Shown piece after piece: positions 52,818 through 62,057 of a stretch of DNA of 64,000 nucleotides. Each line of letters begins with the position of its first letter. The first letter of the stretch is position 1. Below the pieces are notes generated by a model. That model was not told the origin of the DNA. It did not search any database and saw only the letters and a list, made by a program, of their open reading frames with translations. A program made the translations under genes and the position numbers. This stretch comes from Prosthecobacter fusiformis (lineage in GTDB: Bacteria; Verrucomicrobiota; Verrucomicrobiia; Verrucomicrobiales; Verrucomicrobiaceae): contig NZ_SOCA01000006.1 of NCBI RefSeq assembly GCF_004364345.1, positions 124,001 to 188,000 on the forward strand, given 5' to 3'.

Positions 52818-53960
52818 ATGAACCGCGCTTCTCTTTCCTTTCTCTTCGCCGCTCTGACCACGACAGCCATCGCGGGGGACAATTACCTGGTTTATTTTGG
52901 CTGCCAGACGGGTCCGAAGACGGGCAGCAAGGGCATCTATGTCTCCAGCTTTAATAGTGGCACGGGGGAACTGGGGGAGCCTGCGCTGGCGGTGGAGACC
53001 GGAAGTCCGGGTTTCCTGGCCATTCATCCTAACAAAAAGTATCTTTACGCGATTGGCGAATTGGCCGGTGGAGACAAGACGAAGGGTGGTGTCAGTGCCT
53101 TCAAGATCAATCTCCCGGACGGCAAGCTGAGCCTGCTCAACCAGGTGTCCTCCGTCGGTGTGGGGCCCTGCCATGTGTCGGTGGATAAAACGGGGCAGAT
53201 GGCGATGATCGCCAATTATGGCGGCGGAAGTGTGGCGAGTTATGCCATCGGCGAGGATGGTTCTTTGAGCGAGGCAGTCACCTTTGTGCAACACGAAGGC
53301 AGCAGTGTGGATGTGCGCCGACAGGCTGGCCCGCATGCGCACAGCATGAATGTTAGTCCTGACAACCGCTTCGCCTTTGCGTGTGATCTTGGATTGGACA
53401 AGGTGCTTATTTACAAGATTGATCCAGTTACCGCGAAGATGACGGACCATGGCCATGGTACGGTGCCCGCGGGCAGCGGGCCGCGGCATCTGGCGTTTCA
53501 CCCTAACGGGAAGTTTGTTTTTGTGAACAATGAGATGCTAATGACTGTGACCTCCTTTGCCTATGATGCGGAGAAGGGGATGCTGACGGAGATCGAAACG
53601 GTTTCCACCCTGCCTGAGGCGGACCGCGGCAAGCCGGGTTTCAGCACGGCGGAGACGGTGGTGCATCCGAATGGCAAGTTTGTGTATGTCTCCAATCGGA
53701 CGCATGACACCATCGCCGTTTTTGCCTGCGATGAGGCGACGGGCAAACTGAAGCTGATCCAGAATGCGCCTGCGGAGGGACAGGTGCCGCGTAATTTTAA
53801 TCTGGACCCCTCAGGCAAATGGATGATCGTGGGACATCAGAACAGCCAGACGGCGGGCCTTTTCAAGGTGGATGCGGAAACTGGGATGCTTACCTTCACC
53901 GGAAAAAAGGTGTCTGTGGGTGGTGCTATTTGCGTGCGTTTTTTAGCCCTGGAGAAGTGA
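52818..53960 (+). CDS. Lactonase family protein (6-phosphogluconolactonase-like)
   Basis: 380-aa exported seven-bladed propeller of the Pgl/carboxy-cis,cis-muconate cyclase family. Signal peptide about 1-20 (cleavage after AIA), then repeats such as GSPGFLAIHPNKKYLYAI, GPCHVSVDKTGQMAMIANYG, GSGPRHLAFHPNGKFVFVNNE and NFNLDPSGKWMIVGHQN. The signal peptide suggests a periplasmic lactonase rather than the cytoplasmic pentose-phosphate enzyme. The downstream membrane-protein gene follows by 3 bp. Confidence 0.9.
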   Translation: MNRASLSFLFAALTTTAIAGDNYLVYFGCQTGPKTGSKGIYVSSFNSGTGELGEPALAVETGSPGFLAIHPNKKYLYAIGELAGGDKTKGGVSAFKINLPDGKLSLLNQVSSVGVGPCHVSVDKTGQMAMIANYGGGSVASYAIGEDGSLSEAVTFVQHEGSSVDVRRQAGPHAHSMNVSPDNRFAFACDLGLDKVLIYKIDPVTAKMTDHGHGTVPAGSGPRHLAFHPNGKFVFVNNEMLMTVTSFAYDAEKGMLTEIETVSTLPEADRGKPGFSTAETVVHPNGKFVYVSNRTHDTIAVFACDEATGKLKLIQNAPAEGQVPRNFNLDPSGKWMIVGHQNSQTAGLFKVDAETGMLTFTGKKVSVGGAICVRFLALEK

Positions 53961-53963
53961 ATC

Positions 53964-54350
53964 ATGAGTGGCGCTTTTCGGACCCCTGATAACAAGCCTG
54001 ATGCGCGTGAGCGCGAAAAGGAGCGAAACATTGCCGAGTACCATGAGGCGATTGCAGAGTCCAGCTACCGGTGGGCGACGGCGATTTTGATCTTGGGACT
54101 GGTCGTCATCGCCACGCCTCAATTAGATGTGAGCGCCTGGAATTGGTACATTGTCGGGGTGGTGGCGCTGGTGATGATCGTGTTCTCTATCCGGATGATG
54201 ATGCATGGACGCGTGGGCAATAGTCTCATCTGTCTTTTCTGCGCTTTGGCGGTGCTGCCGGGTTGGGTTTTGATTGCCCCTGATGCGGTGAAAGCAGGGC
54301 ATGATTTCTATGAGATGATTGTCAAGCAGTGGAAGGACAAGCTGGGGTGA
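53964..54350 (+). CDS. Small membrane protein
   Basis: 128-aa protein with a charged N-terminus (DAREREKERNIAEYHEA) and three hydrophobic segments (WATAILILGLVVIATP, WYIVGVVALVMIVFSI, LICLFCALAVLPGWVLI). It is 3 bp after the lactonase gene, so coexpressed. Family not recognised. A 16-bp tandem repeat begins 2 bp after its stop. Confidence 0.65.
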   Translation: MSGAFRTPDNKPDAREREKERNIAEYHEAIAESSYRWATAILILGLVVIATPQLDVSAWNWYIVGVVALVMIVFSIRMMMHGRVGNSLICLFCALAVLPGWVLIAPDAVKAGHDFYEMIVKQWKDKLG

Positions 54351-54352
54351 AG

Positions 54353-54432
54353 GAGTGGTGGAGGGAGGGAGTGGTGGAGGGAGGGAGTGGTGGAGGGAGG
54401 GAGTGGTGGAGGGAGGGAGTGGTGGAGGGAGG
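54353..54432 (+). repeat. 16-bp tandem repeat, five copies
   Basis: Five uninterrupted copies of GAGTGGTGGAGGGAGG lie just after the stop of the membrane-protein gene, plus a partial sixth. The unit is not a multiple of 3 and the array is non-coding. The G-rich strand could fold into a G-quadruplex-like structure, but the array may simply be slippage-prone DNA. Copy number is likely variable between strains. Confidence 0.9.
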
Positions 54433-54553
54433 GAGTTCTCGTTGATGCAATTGATACGCAGTCGCAAATAAGGTTTGCGTGTGGCATTTTCAGAAGGTAG
54501 GACTGGGGCGTTGTGCATCTCATGTGGGATGCAGCTGATTTCTTTTTCCGCCT

Positions 54554-55444
54554 GTGTCCTTGCTATTTCCTGCCTTTGAAAGCCGATGGCTGGGTGCTGA
54601 TGCCCAGCACGGGGGCAGGCATTGGCTGCAGGCGATGAGGCCGGGGGCTGTGATGGTGGTGCTCTTACTGGAAGGCAGCGTGCGGGTGGATTGGTCGATG
54701 AAGAGCCACCGCGAGATCGCAGGAAACAGCCTGATCTGGATGAATACGGCGGTGGCACTGCCTGAGAGCTTGCGGCTGGTGGGCGGGAAAGCCCATGAGG
54801 CGCTGGCGCTGCATTTCCCCATCGAATGGGTGCACCAAAGCCTGACGAGCCTGAGGCAGGAAATGGCGGCTGATTTTCGCACTCTGCTGCTGGGACCGCA
54901 TCCGGCTACGCCGCTGCTCACTCGTCCCCTGGAGGCGGAGGACCGGGCGTGGACCCGATCGCTCATGGCCCCGACTCTTTGCTCGGCCGCTCGCCAGCTT
55001 TTGGAAGGCAGCCGGATGAGTGAATTTTTCTTCCGCAAGGTGCTAACCGAATCGAAGGGGGAGGAGCTTTTTTGCACACGCACGCGGCGTCTGTCTTTGG
55101 AGCGGGTGGCTAAGGTGAGGAAGGCGCTGCTGGCCAATCTGGAAGAGCCGCCAGCGCTGGAGGAGCTGGCCCGGCTGTGCGGCTGCAATCCACAGTATCT
55201 TTCACGTACGTTTTCTGAGGCGGCGGGCACGACGATCAGCCTGTATCTGCGGCGGCTACGGATCGAGCGTGCGGCGGAAATGCTGGCTGCCGGGCAGGCC
55301 AATGCCAGCGAGGCCGCGCTGGAGGTGGGCTATCGCAGCCTCAGTCATTTCAGCCAGGCTTTCCGGGCTGAAAAAGGCATCTCACCCAGCGCCTGGGTGC
55401 GTGGTCCGCAGCCCCCTGCAAATGCCCGACAACTCTCCGCATGA
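54554..55444 (+). CDS. AraC-family transcriptional regulator
   Basis: 296-aa regulator starting at GTG 54554 (later in-frame Met is possible). The C-terminal 100 residues contain the two helix-turn-helix motifs of AraC/XylS: EELARLCGCNPQYLSRTFSEAAG and the signature ASEAALEVGYRSLSHFSQAFRAEKGISPSAW. The N-terminal half is a cupin-like ligand domain without an obvious motif. It is single, with no clear target beside it. Confidence 0.93.
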   Translation: MSLLFPAFESRWLGADAQHGGRHWLQAMRPGAVMVVLLLEGSVRVDWSMKSHREIAGNSLIWMNTAVALPESLRLVGGKAHEALALHFPIEWVHQSLTSLRQEMAADFRTLLLGPHPATPLLTRPLEAEDRAWTRSLMAPTLCSAARQLLEGSRMSEFFFRKVLTESKGEELFCTRTRRLSLERVAKVRKALLANLEEPPALEELARLCGCNPQYLSRTFSEAAGTTISLYLRRLRIERAAEMLAAGQANASEAALEVGYRSLSHFSQAFRAEKGISPSAWVRGPQPPANARQLSA

Positions 55445-55507
55445 GGGCGACAGCATCTTTGAGCGAACAAATCGATCATCTTAACGTCTAACCATAAACC
55501 CCCTGCA

Positions 55508-55666
55508 ATGAACTACACCAACCTCGACAGTCGTCTGAAACTTCACAGCCTGAGCCCCAGCTTTCTGCGCCGCCTGAAAAAAATCCGGAAGAACAGCCTG
55601 AAGGCCCGTGCCGCCACGCCGAAAAAGAATCCTCCTCCGAGTACGGATGGGCTGGTGGCGGGGTGA
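55508..55666 (+). CDS. Small basic protein (52 aa), possible gene
   Basis: ORF of 52 codons, below usual cut-offs: MNYTNLDSRLKLHSLSPSFL then RRLKKIRKNS and KKNPPPS. The ATG-to-stop frame has chromosome-like composition and a basic, helix-prone central segment. It has no clear ribosome-binding site and no recognised relatives. It could be a small nucleic-acid-binding protein or spurious. Confidence 0.35.
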   Translation: MNYTNLDSRLKLHSLSPSFLRRLKKIRKNSLKARAATPKKNPPPSTDGLVAG

Positions 55667-55943
55667 GGGATCTCTGCAGTACCCTCATTTATGGATGACC
55701 CGGTGGATAAACCTGTATTCAGGGATCATTGGCAACCGACCAGAAGAACCAGGCGAGGCCTGCGCTAGACAGGAAGACAACGCACCATCTTATCCAGAGA
55801 CCGGTCTTGCCCGGTATTGTGAAAAGAAGGTCAATGAAGGGTCTAAGCATACAGGTGGTATTGTTCAAGCTGCAAAGCGTGTCAAATACTTAGGGAGATG
55901 AATTCCGCCTGTTTTGATGGCCCTTCGACTGCGAAAATACTTT
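55667..55943. other. Gap with no convincing gene
   Basis: About 280 bp between a small ORF and the end of the M81 peptidase gene. A plus-strand frame (55608-55901) crosses it but overlaps the 52-aa ORF and has no domain. No hairpin or repeat stands out. Confidence 0.4.
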
Positions 55944-57431
55944 TCAGGACATCTCATCCAGAGGATAGATGGGGCGCTGGACTTTTTCGTATGGGAATCC
56001 TTGGAGGTGGCTGCTGCAGGGGCCGGGAGTGTCCACGAAGATCATTTGGGTGGCGATGGAGTCGTAGGCCTGGTGATGGGAAACGGCGGCTTTGACTCCG
56101 ATGACGGAGAAGCTGGAGGGTTCTAGACCCTGGCTGCGCCATTGGCCCAGGTCATTCGGAGGTGTCTTGATGCTGGTGAGGAGGATGGTCAGTTCTTTGT
56201 GCCGGACGACGCCGCAGGGGCCCATGTCATAGCTGCTGCCGTTGATGGCGGCGAAATGGCTTTGGGTGTCTTCGAGGTCGAATTTGCCATCGCTGTGGGA
56301 AAGGACTTCGACTTCGATTTGCACGGGACCCGCGTCCAAGCGGCTACCTTTGCCTCCCATGGCGATCATGGTGCGGTCACCGTTGCGGAACTGGCGTGCG
56401 GTGGCCACGGCTTCGGCATCATGCATGCAGACGGCGCAGTTGGGGATGCGCCAGTGGATCAGAGCGCGCATGAGGGCGGTGCAATCACCAGGGGCTCCGG
56501 CACCTATGTTATCCGCCGGTTCGACCAGGACGGTGAGGCCGGGAGGCGGGGTGACGAGATCTCCGATGACGTGGGAAAGGGGTGGCTCGGGAGCTGTGCC
56601 TTGCTCGCGCATGGCCCAGGCGGCATCGCTGAGCTTTTGCAATTGGGAGCTGACATCCACGGTGGCGGCGATGACGAAGCTGACGCCGGTATGGGGTGTA
56701 TCTGCGAAGGAGAATCCGGCGACGACGCTGACGGACCAGATGCCGGATTCCCGGTCACTCTCTATCTCGCGAGCCATGGCCTCAAGGGTTTTCATGGGCT
56801 CCCTAGCGGTGCCTGTGCCGGTGGGAGGCCACATGAGGGGCGGATGAATGTATTGTTGGTTAGGCTTTTCGCCGGTGGTCAGGCAGCGTTGGAGCAGGCG
56901 GGCGGCATCCCGGGCTGCTTTGCGAGCATCGGTGTGAGGGTTTTCACGAAAGGCGACAAGGCAGTCTGAGAGCGAGGCCATGCGCGGGGTGAAATTGGCA
57001 TGTGGATCAAAGACGCCAAAGACGGGGATCTGGGCTGCCCAGGGAAGAGCACGCAACCGCTGCAACAATTCGCCTTCCACATCATCAAATGATGGCGAGA
57101 CCATGGCACCATGCAGGAAGAGGTAGATGGCATCAATGCCGGTTTCCAGGTGAGGGGCGGCGTGATCGAGAAAATCTGCCCAGAACGCCTCAACGGCAAG
57201 GTCTTCCACCATGGCCCCTGGTTGTGCGCGATAATCCACGGTGGGCAGCATTTCCCAGCCGAAACTTTCGGCCAGTTCCAGCACGCCGCCTAGTGGTGAG
57301 GCATCTCCTGCATCGTCCAGGATTTCATCTCCACGGCGGATGGCAAAATCCGCCAGGACCGTGAAGCCATCCAGAAAGGTATGGGTTTCATGGAACAACC
57401 CTGCGATGAGGATGCGGGAGGGAGAATTCAT
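55944..57431 (-). CDS. M81 family metallopeptidase (MlrC-like)
   Basis: 495 aa from the ATG at 57431 (upstream extension is not conserved). Two-domain M81/microcystinase-C-like protein: N-terminal domain with RILIAGLFHETHTF, YLFLHGAMVS and FGVFDPHANF carrying His/Asp metal ligands, and C-terminal domain with VLVEPADNIGAGAPGDCTALM and a GSRLDAGPV segment. MlrC cleaves linear peptides in microcystin breakdown, but many relatives serve other peptides. The gene stands alone; no mlrA-B-D lies nearby, so the substrate is not microcystin by context. Confidence 0.86.
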   Translation of the reverse strand: MNSPSRILIAGLFHETHTFLDGFTVLADFAIRRGDEILDDAGDASPLGGVLELAESFGWEMLPTVDYRAQPGAMVEDLAVEAFWADFLDHAAPHLETGIDAIYLFLHGAMVSPSFDDVEGELLQRLRALPWAAQIPVFGVFDPHANFTPRMASLSDCLVAFRENPHTDARKAARDAARLLQRCLTTGEKPNQQYIHPPLMWPPTGTGTAREPMKTLEAMAREIESDRESGIWSVSVVAGFSFADTPHTGVSFVIAATVDVSSQLQKLSDAAWAMREQGTAPEPPLSHVIGDLVTPPPGLTVLVEPADNIGAGAPGDCTALMRALIHWRIPNCAVCMHDAEAVATARQFRNGDRTMIAMGGKGSRLDAGPVQIEVEVLSHSDGKFDLEDTQSHFAAINGSSYDMGPCGVVRHKELTILLTSIKTPPNDLGQWRSQGLEPSSFSVIGVKAAVSHHQAYDSIATQMIFVDTPGPCSSHLQGFPYEKVQRPIYPLDEMS

Positions 57432-57703
57432 AAGAACTGAAGGCATACACGCGGCGCAGAATAACACCGAGCTTATTCCGTCTGTCGGGTGCAAACTGCG
57501 TCTGTAAAAGATCAAAGCTACGCTGGGTATTGGAGATGTTTTCCTGAGCGTGAGCACGGAGTACGTCAAACGGGGAGCAGGGAGCGAGTGTGGGAGGGTC
57601 AGCCGGACACGCTATAGCGAACGTAAAAACAATGTGAATCGCGGAACAGGCTTGCCATGAGGGTGGTCAAAAAGCGACACTCTAAATATCACCCCCCTTT
57701 GTT
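57432..57703. promoter_or_regulatory. Divergent intergenic region
   Basis: 272 bp between the divergent M81 peptidase and moxR genes, where both promoters must lie. No clear operator, hairpin or repeat is visible. The part next to moxR has a short AT-rich stretch (CTCTAAATAT near 57681). Confidence 0.35.
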
Positions 57704-58648
57704 GTGTCTTCCCGTCCCATTACCCCTGCCGATGCCACGCTGCCTGAATCGGTGGCTGCCCAGTCCCATCAAAAGCTGCAACGGCTCATCCAGGGGGTAT
57801 CGCAGATCATTGTGGGCAAAGAGGAGGTGATCCGCCTGGCGGTGGCCTGCCTACTGGCGCGGGGGCATTTGCTGTTTGAAGACCAACCGGGTGTGGGTAA
57901 AACGCTGCTTTCTCAGGCGCTGGCGCAGGCGCTGGGGTTGCAGTTCCGGCGGGTACAGTTCACCAGTGATCTGCTGCCTGCGGATATCTTGGGAGCATCT
58001 ATTTTTGACCGGGAGGCGGGCAGTTTTGTGTTTCATCCCGGCCCTGTTTTTACCCAGGTGCTGCTGGCGGATGAGATCAACCGGGCGACGCCGAAAACGC
58101 AATCCGCCCTGCTGGAGGCGATGGAGGAGGGAAAGGTGACTTCAGACGGTATCACGCATGCTTTGCCGCAACCGTTCTTTGTGATTGCGACGCAGAATCC
58201 GTCGTCCCAGATCGGTACGTTCATGCTGCCGGAGTCACAGTTGGACCGGTTTTTGATGAGGCTGGCTTTGGGTGTGCCGGACCGGGCGGCGGAGCGCTCG
58301 ATCCTCCAGGGGCAGGACCGGCGGGAGATGCTGAGGGCGATGCCGGTGGTGCTGTCCTGGCCGGAAATGCAGGAGATGCAGGCCTCCGTAAAACAGGTGC
58401 ATGTGTCTGGCCCGTTGCTGGATTATTTACAGGACCTCCTGAGCGCGAGCCGCGCTGACGGGCGTGGATTGTCCCCACGCGGTGGGCTGGCCCTGCTGAA
58501 TGCGGCGCGTGCCTGGGCTCTGCTGCAAGGGCGGACGATGGTGCTGCCTGAGGATGTGCAGGACGTGGGAGTGGCGGTGATGGCGCACCGTCTGGAAGGC
58601 GATGGTGGCACGGCCATGCGCCTGCTGGAGGAAACGGTCATCCCCTGA
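57704..58648 (+). CDS. MoxR-type AAA+ ATPase
   Basis: 314-aa AAA+ ATPase with Walker A QPGVGKT (residues 61-67), Walker B VLLADEINRATP, sensor I IATQNPSSQIGT and the MoxR pattern LPESQLDRFLMR. MoxR proteins act as chaperone-like ATPases that activate partner proteins, often VWA or DUF58 proteins. Start is GTG. The DUF58-transglutaminase fusion gene follows after 5 bp, so this is a typical moxR-DUF58 unit. Confidence 0.94.
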   Translation: MSSRPITPADATLPESVAAQSHQKLQRLIQGVSQIIVGKEEVIRLAVACLLARGHLLFEDQPGVGKTLLSQALAQALGLQFRRVQFTSDLLPADILGASIFDREAGSFVFHPGPVFTQVLLADEINRATPKTQSALLEAMEEGKVTSDGITHALPQPFFVIATQNPSSQIGTFMLPESQLDRFLMRLALGVPDRAAERSILQGQDRREMLRAMPVVLSWPEMQEMQASVKQVHVSGPLLDYLQDLLSASRADGRGLSPRGGLALLNAARAWALLQGRTMVLPEDVQDVGVAVMAHRLEGDGGTAMRLLEETVIP

Positions 58649-58653
58649 TCCTC

Positions 58654-61620
58654 ATGAATCAGGAAGGCAGTATTCATGCTGAGGTGCACCTGCCCGCAAA
58701 GGTGGCTGCGAAGGGTGGACGAATGCGAGCCTTTTTCAAAAAAGGGCCTGCACAGGACTTTTCATTCACCACGCGGGTGCGCATGAACCTGCATACGGTT
58801 TCCTGGTTCGGCTTGTGTTGTACCATGGGCTATGCCGGGGCGGTGCAGGCGAATGGGGCGGCTTATCTGCTGGCCTTCATGACGGGTGCGTTGGGGGTGA
58901 TGAGCTATGTTTATGCGCGGGCGAATCTGCGCGGTCTGGAGGTGCGTGTGGGGGCTGCGCCGGTACAGCTTGCGGGAAAGGGGGAGGTGCTGCCGGTCGA
59001 ACTGCGTGCATCCTATGGGCATGCTCCCTGTGGAATCGAGGTCATATTGGTGGGCGCTCCCGAGTCGAGCTTTGTGGAGGAAGTGGTGAACGGTCAGCCG
59101 GTAAGGTTGCACCTTCGCATGCCTCCTGCCGGACAACCGCTGCGCTTGCTGCTGCGGAGTGCGTATCCACTGGGCCTGCTGAAAGCGCAGCGTCTAGTGA
59201 ATGTGGAGCTGACGCGGCATGCGGTACCTGCGGCATCTGGAGATCTGGCTTTGCCGCAGGGTACGGTGCTATCGTCCGGGAGCGATGGCCGCAGCGGTGG
59301 TTATTCGCCACCCAGCCGTGAGGGGGATGACTTCGCAGGTGTGCGTGAATGGCAGCCTGGGGATTCACCTCGGCACATCGACTGGCGGGCCGTGGCGCGT
59401 GGGCGGCCGCTGATGGTGAAAACGTGGGCCAAAGGTACCAGTGAGGCGGTGGCGATGGACTGGGAAACCCTACCGCTGCCAGTGGCTGAGCGGGCGGGCC
59501 AGATGGTGCGCTGGATCCAAATGTGTGAGCAGCAGGGACTGTCGTATTCTCTGAAACTGCCGGGCCAGGAAATCTCCGCAGGGCAGGGGGAGTCCCATGC
59601 GCGGCGCTGCCTGGCAGCGCTGGCGGAGCTCCATGCCGGGGGCGCGACGTCGGCAGAAACTCCGCAGAGCGCACGTGTGCCTGCGAGTTATGAACGGCGC
59701 ATCGGTGTACCCCGGGGCCCGCTGGGGCTGCTGAGTGCGGTGCTGTTCATGACCGTGTTACCCCTTCAGGATCTGGTGGCGGTGCCGGTCCTGGTGCTAT
59801 TCTTTTTGAGCCTGTCGTATCGCAGCCTCATCGCGCGGCCGCTCAAGCATCGATGGCTGCCGCTTTCCGTGACCGCCCTCGGCGTGGCGGGGCTTTATTT
59901 CACGCAGGGGGATCTGCTGAGCATGGAAGCAGGGATAGCACTGCTGATCGTGCTTTCTGGAGGAAAAATGCTGGAATCCCGGTCTCCCCATGATTTCCAG
60001 GTGATGGCAATGATCGGCTGGTTTCTCTGCCTCTGCGGGCTGCTGGCCGACCAGAGCATCGGCCGTGCGGTGCTGATGTTTGGAGCGTACGCATTGATCA
60101 CCGGCTGCATGGTGCGTTTCCGGCGGGGTGTGGTGGGGTGGAAGATTCCCGCCAGACAGACGACGCGACTTTTGCTCCAGGCCCTGCCGATGGTGGTGAT
60201 CCTTTTTGTTATCTTCCCACGAGTGAGCCTGGATTCCCTGGTGCGGCTGGGTTCCAGGAGGACGACGGTGACAGGCATCCCAACTTCGCTGGATCCTGGT
60301 AAGGTGCTCCAGATCGCCAAAAATACGGAAAGGGCCTTTCGGGTGGAGTTTCCTGAAGGGGTGATTCCTTCGAATAATCAACGTTACTGGCGCTGTGTGG
60401 TTTTGTGGGATTGCTGGGGGCTGAGCTGGAACCGTGGACTGGGGCTGAGCTATGGGCCGCGTATCCGGCAGGCGGAGGCTGGGGACATTCGCCAGACCAT
60501 CACGCTGGAGCCGCATGGCCAGACCTGGCTGCCTGCACTGGATTACCCAGTTTATGGAACGGACGGACGGGCGGATCTGACGCTGCATGCGGAGCGCCTC
60601 CTGAGCGCCCATGAGCCTGTCCGTAAACAACGGCGTCTCAATGTGCTTTCGCGGCCGCAATTGGTCTGGGAGCCGCTGCCGGAGTCTCATCGTCTGGCGG
60701 CGCTGCAGGTCCCCCGGGATTTTTCTGTGAATCTGAGGAGCCTGGCGGAGCAGTGGAGGCAGGCTTCAGCGAATGATCAGCAGGTGGTGGAAGCAGGACT
60801 TAATTACCTGCGAACCCAGGGTTTCAAATACACGATGGAGCCGGGGACGTATCTCGGGCCGGGAGCCCTGGAGGAATTCGTGCTGCGGCGGCGCATTGGT
60901 TTTTGTGAGCATTTCAGCGCTGCCTTTGCCTCGCTGATGCGGGCGGCGGGGGTGCCTTCACGGGTGATCATGGGTTATCAAGGCGGTGAGATGTCCATGA
61001 CGGGTACTCATTTGATCGTGCGCCAGTCGGATGCGCATTCCTGGACGGAGGTGTGGTTGGAGGGAGCAGGCTGGACACGCATAGATCCGACGGCTGTGCT
61101 GGCCCCCGGACGGGTGAATCAGGGACTGCAAAGTTTCATGCTCGGCGGGGAAGAGGAACTGGAAAGGCAGCGGGACACCTGGTGGTGGCAGATCCGGGAG
61201 CGGACGGAGCTTTTTTGGGATCAGGTCAATGACCAGTGGTATCAAGTGATCAGCTTTGATGAAGAGTCCCAGTTTGGCTGGCTGAGCTGGCTGGGGGTCA
61301 GTGGGGCGCAGCAAGTTTACCTGCTCCTGGGTAGTTTTTTTATAGTGCTCCTGCTGCTGGGTATTCTTAATCTATGGCTGCGCAGGCCTGCCCGGGATAC
61401 CGATGCCTGGAGGCTGGCCTGGGAGCGGCTATGCCGGCATTTGGAGGGGCTGGGGATGCCCGCCCGAAGAGCCAATGAAGGTCCGCAGGCCTATGCGCTA
61501 CGCATTGCCAGTGAGCGTCCGCAGGTCATGGAACTGGCGCAGCAGTATGCGGAGTCACGCTACGGCACGAAAGCGGCGTCTCTGACCGCGTTTAAAAAAG
61601 CCGTGCGCTTACTGCGCTGA
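58654..61620 (+). CDS. DUF58-transglutaminase (TgpA) fusion membrane protein
   Basis: 988-aa single-chain fusion of two proteins usually encoded separately after moxR. Residues about 40-345 are DUF58-like, with two early membrane segments and the motif REWQPGDSPRHIDWRAVAR (from R231). About 345-560 is a multi-pass membrane region (DUF3488-like), then a transglutaminase domain with C751 (GFCEHFS), H795 (DAHSWTEVW) and D811 (RIDPTA), all three catalytic residues intact. A last membrane segment (about 895-915) precedes a DUF4129-like tail. It likely acts in envelope or matrix protein crosslinking or processing. Confidence 0.92.
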   Translation: MNQEGSIHAEVHLPAKVAAKGGRMRAFFKKGPAQDFSFTTRVRMNLHTVSWFGLCCTMGYAGAVQANGAAYLLAFMTGALGVMSYVYARANLRGLEVRVGAAPVQLAGKGEVLPVELRASYGHAPCGIEVILVGAPESSFVEEVVNGQPVRLHLRMPPAGQPLRLLLRSAYPLGLLKAQRLVNVELTRHAVPAASGDLALPQGTVLSSGSDGRSGGYSPPSREGDDFAGVREWQPGDSPRHIDWRAVARGRPLMVKTWAKGTSEAVAMDWETLPLPVAERAGQMVRWIQMCEQQGLSYSLKLPGQEISAGQGESHARRCLAALAELHAGGATSAETPQSARVPASYERRIGVPRGPLGLLSAVLFMTVLPLQDLVAVPVLVLFFLSLSYRSLIARPLKHRWLPLSVTALGVAGLYFTQGDLLSMEAGIALLIVLSGGKMLESRSPHDFQVMAMIGWFLCLCGLLADQSIGRAVLMFGAYALITGCMVRFRRGVVGWKIPARQTTRLLLQALPMVVILFVIFPRVSLDSLVRLGSRRTTVTGIPTSLDPGKVLQIAKNTERAFRVEFPEGVIPSNNQRYWRCVVLWDCWGLSWNRGLGLSYGPRIRQAEAGDIRQTITLEPHGQTWLPALDYPVYGTDGRADLTLHAERLLSAHEPVRKQRRLNVLSRPQLVWEPLPESHRLAALQVPRDFSVNLRSLAEQWRQASANDQQVVEAGLNYLRTQGFKYTMEPGTYLGPGALEEFVLRRRIGFCEHFSAAFASLMRAAGVPSRVIMGYQGGEMSMTGTHLIVRQSDAHSWTEVWLEGAGWTRIDPTAVLAPGRVNQGLQSFMLGGEEELERQRDTWWWQIRERTELFWDQVNDQWYQVISFDEESQFGWLSWLGVSGAQQVYLLLGSFFIVLLLLGILNLWLRRPARDTDAWRLAWERLCRHLEGLGMPARRANEGPQAYALRIASERPQVMELAQQYAESRYGTKAASLTAFKKAVRLLR

Positions 61621-61634
61621 CGGTGGCAAACTAT

Positions 61635-61676
61635 CTCGGCGGCACCAGGAATCAGATGTTCCCTGGTACCGCCGAG
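61635..61676. terminator. Long hairpin after the DUF58-transglutaminase gene
   Basis: A 15-bp stem with a single mismatch (CTCGGCGGCACCAGG with CCTGGTACCGCCGAG) and a 12-nt loop, starting 14 bp after the stop codon. It probably ends or stabilises the moxR operon transcript. No strong T-tract follows. Confidence 0.6.
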
Positions 61677-61840
61677 AGTTGCGACTGGTGCCCACCAACC
61701 CCCCCCGGAGCGGTGGATCTCCCAGAATTTTTTCCATCATGCAGGCCCTGTGCAGAAGGGCCGGTATGAGCACTCAACATCGCTGTCGCCACACCCGCTA
61801 AGGTGAGGACGATGATGGTGAAGGCCAGATAACGACGCAT
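61652..61840 (-). CDS. Small secreted protein, doubtful
   Basis: A 62-aa frame starts at ATG 61840 with a good signal-peptide-like start (MRRYLAFTIIVLTLAGVATA), then a Gly/Ser-rich short tail. The frame's end overlaps the terminator-like hairpin, which argues against it. Kept at low confidence because the signal peptide is convincing. Confidence 0.35.
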   Translation of the reverse strand: MRRYLAFTIIVLTLAGVATAMLSAHTGPSAQGLHDGKNSGRSTAPGGVGGHQSQLSAVPGNI

Positions 61841-62057
61841 AATGGAGGTGAAAAGAATAAGCAATTGGATGCTCGATTTGAAAATCGCGTGGGAATTTAC
61901 ACAACGTTCGTGCGACTCACGAACAATCACATATTACCTAGTTTTCTTCCATAAAGTCACCTTACCGTTTGGTAATGATGAATCAAAAACAGATGTAAAC
62001 TTGTGGAATTCCCATTGGCAGCCCTTAATGGCTTTCGTTTACCTCTGCTCCCACTTC

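Noticed and set aside
54353-54432. 16-bp tandem repeat considered as CRISPR or coding repeat
   Set aside because: No spacers, perfect head-to-tail units, and unit length not divisible by three.
55608-55901. 97-codon plus-strand frame
   Set aside because: Overlaps the 52-aa ORF in another frame and shows no domain or start signal; neither is strong.
55944-57431. Microcystin degradation cluster
   Set aside because: Only an MlrC-like M81 peptidase is present; no mlrA, mlrB or mlrD homologue is nearby.
61842-62057. Upstream in-frame extension of the response regulator
   Set aside because: The receiver domain starts at MNLLLVEDDPE (62058); the 72 residues before it are unlike any response-regulator N-terminus.
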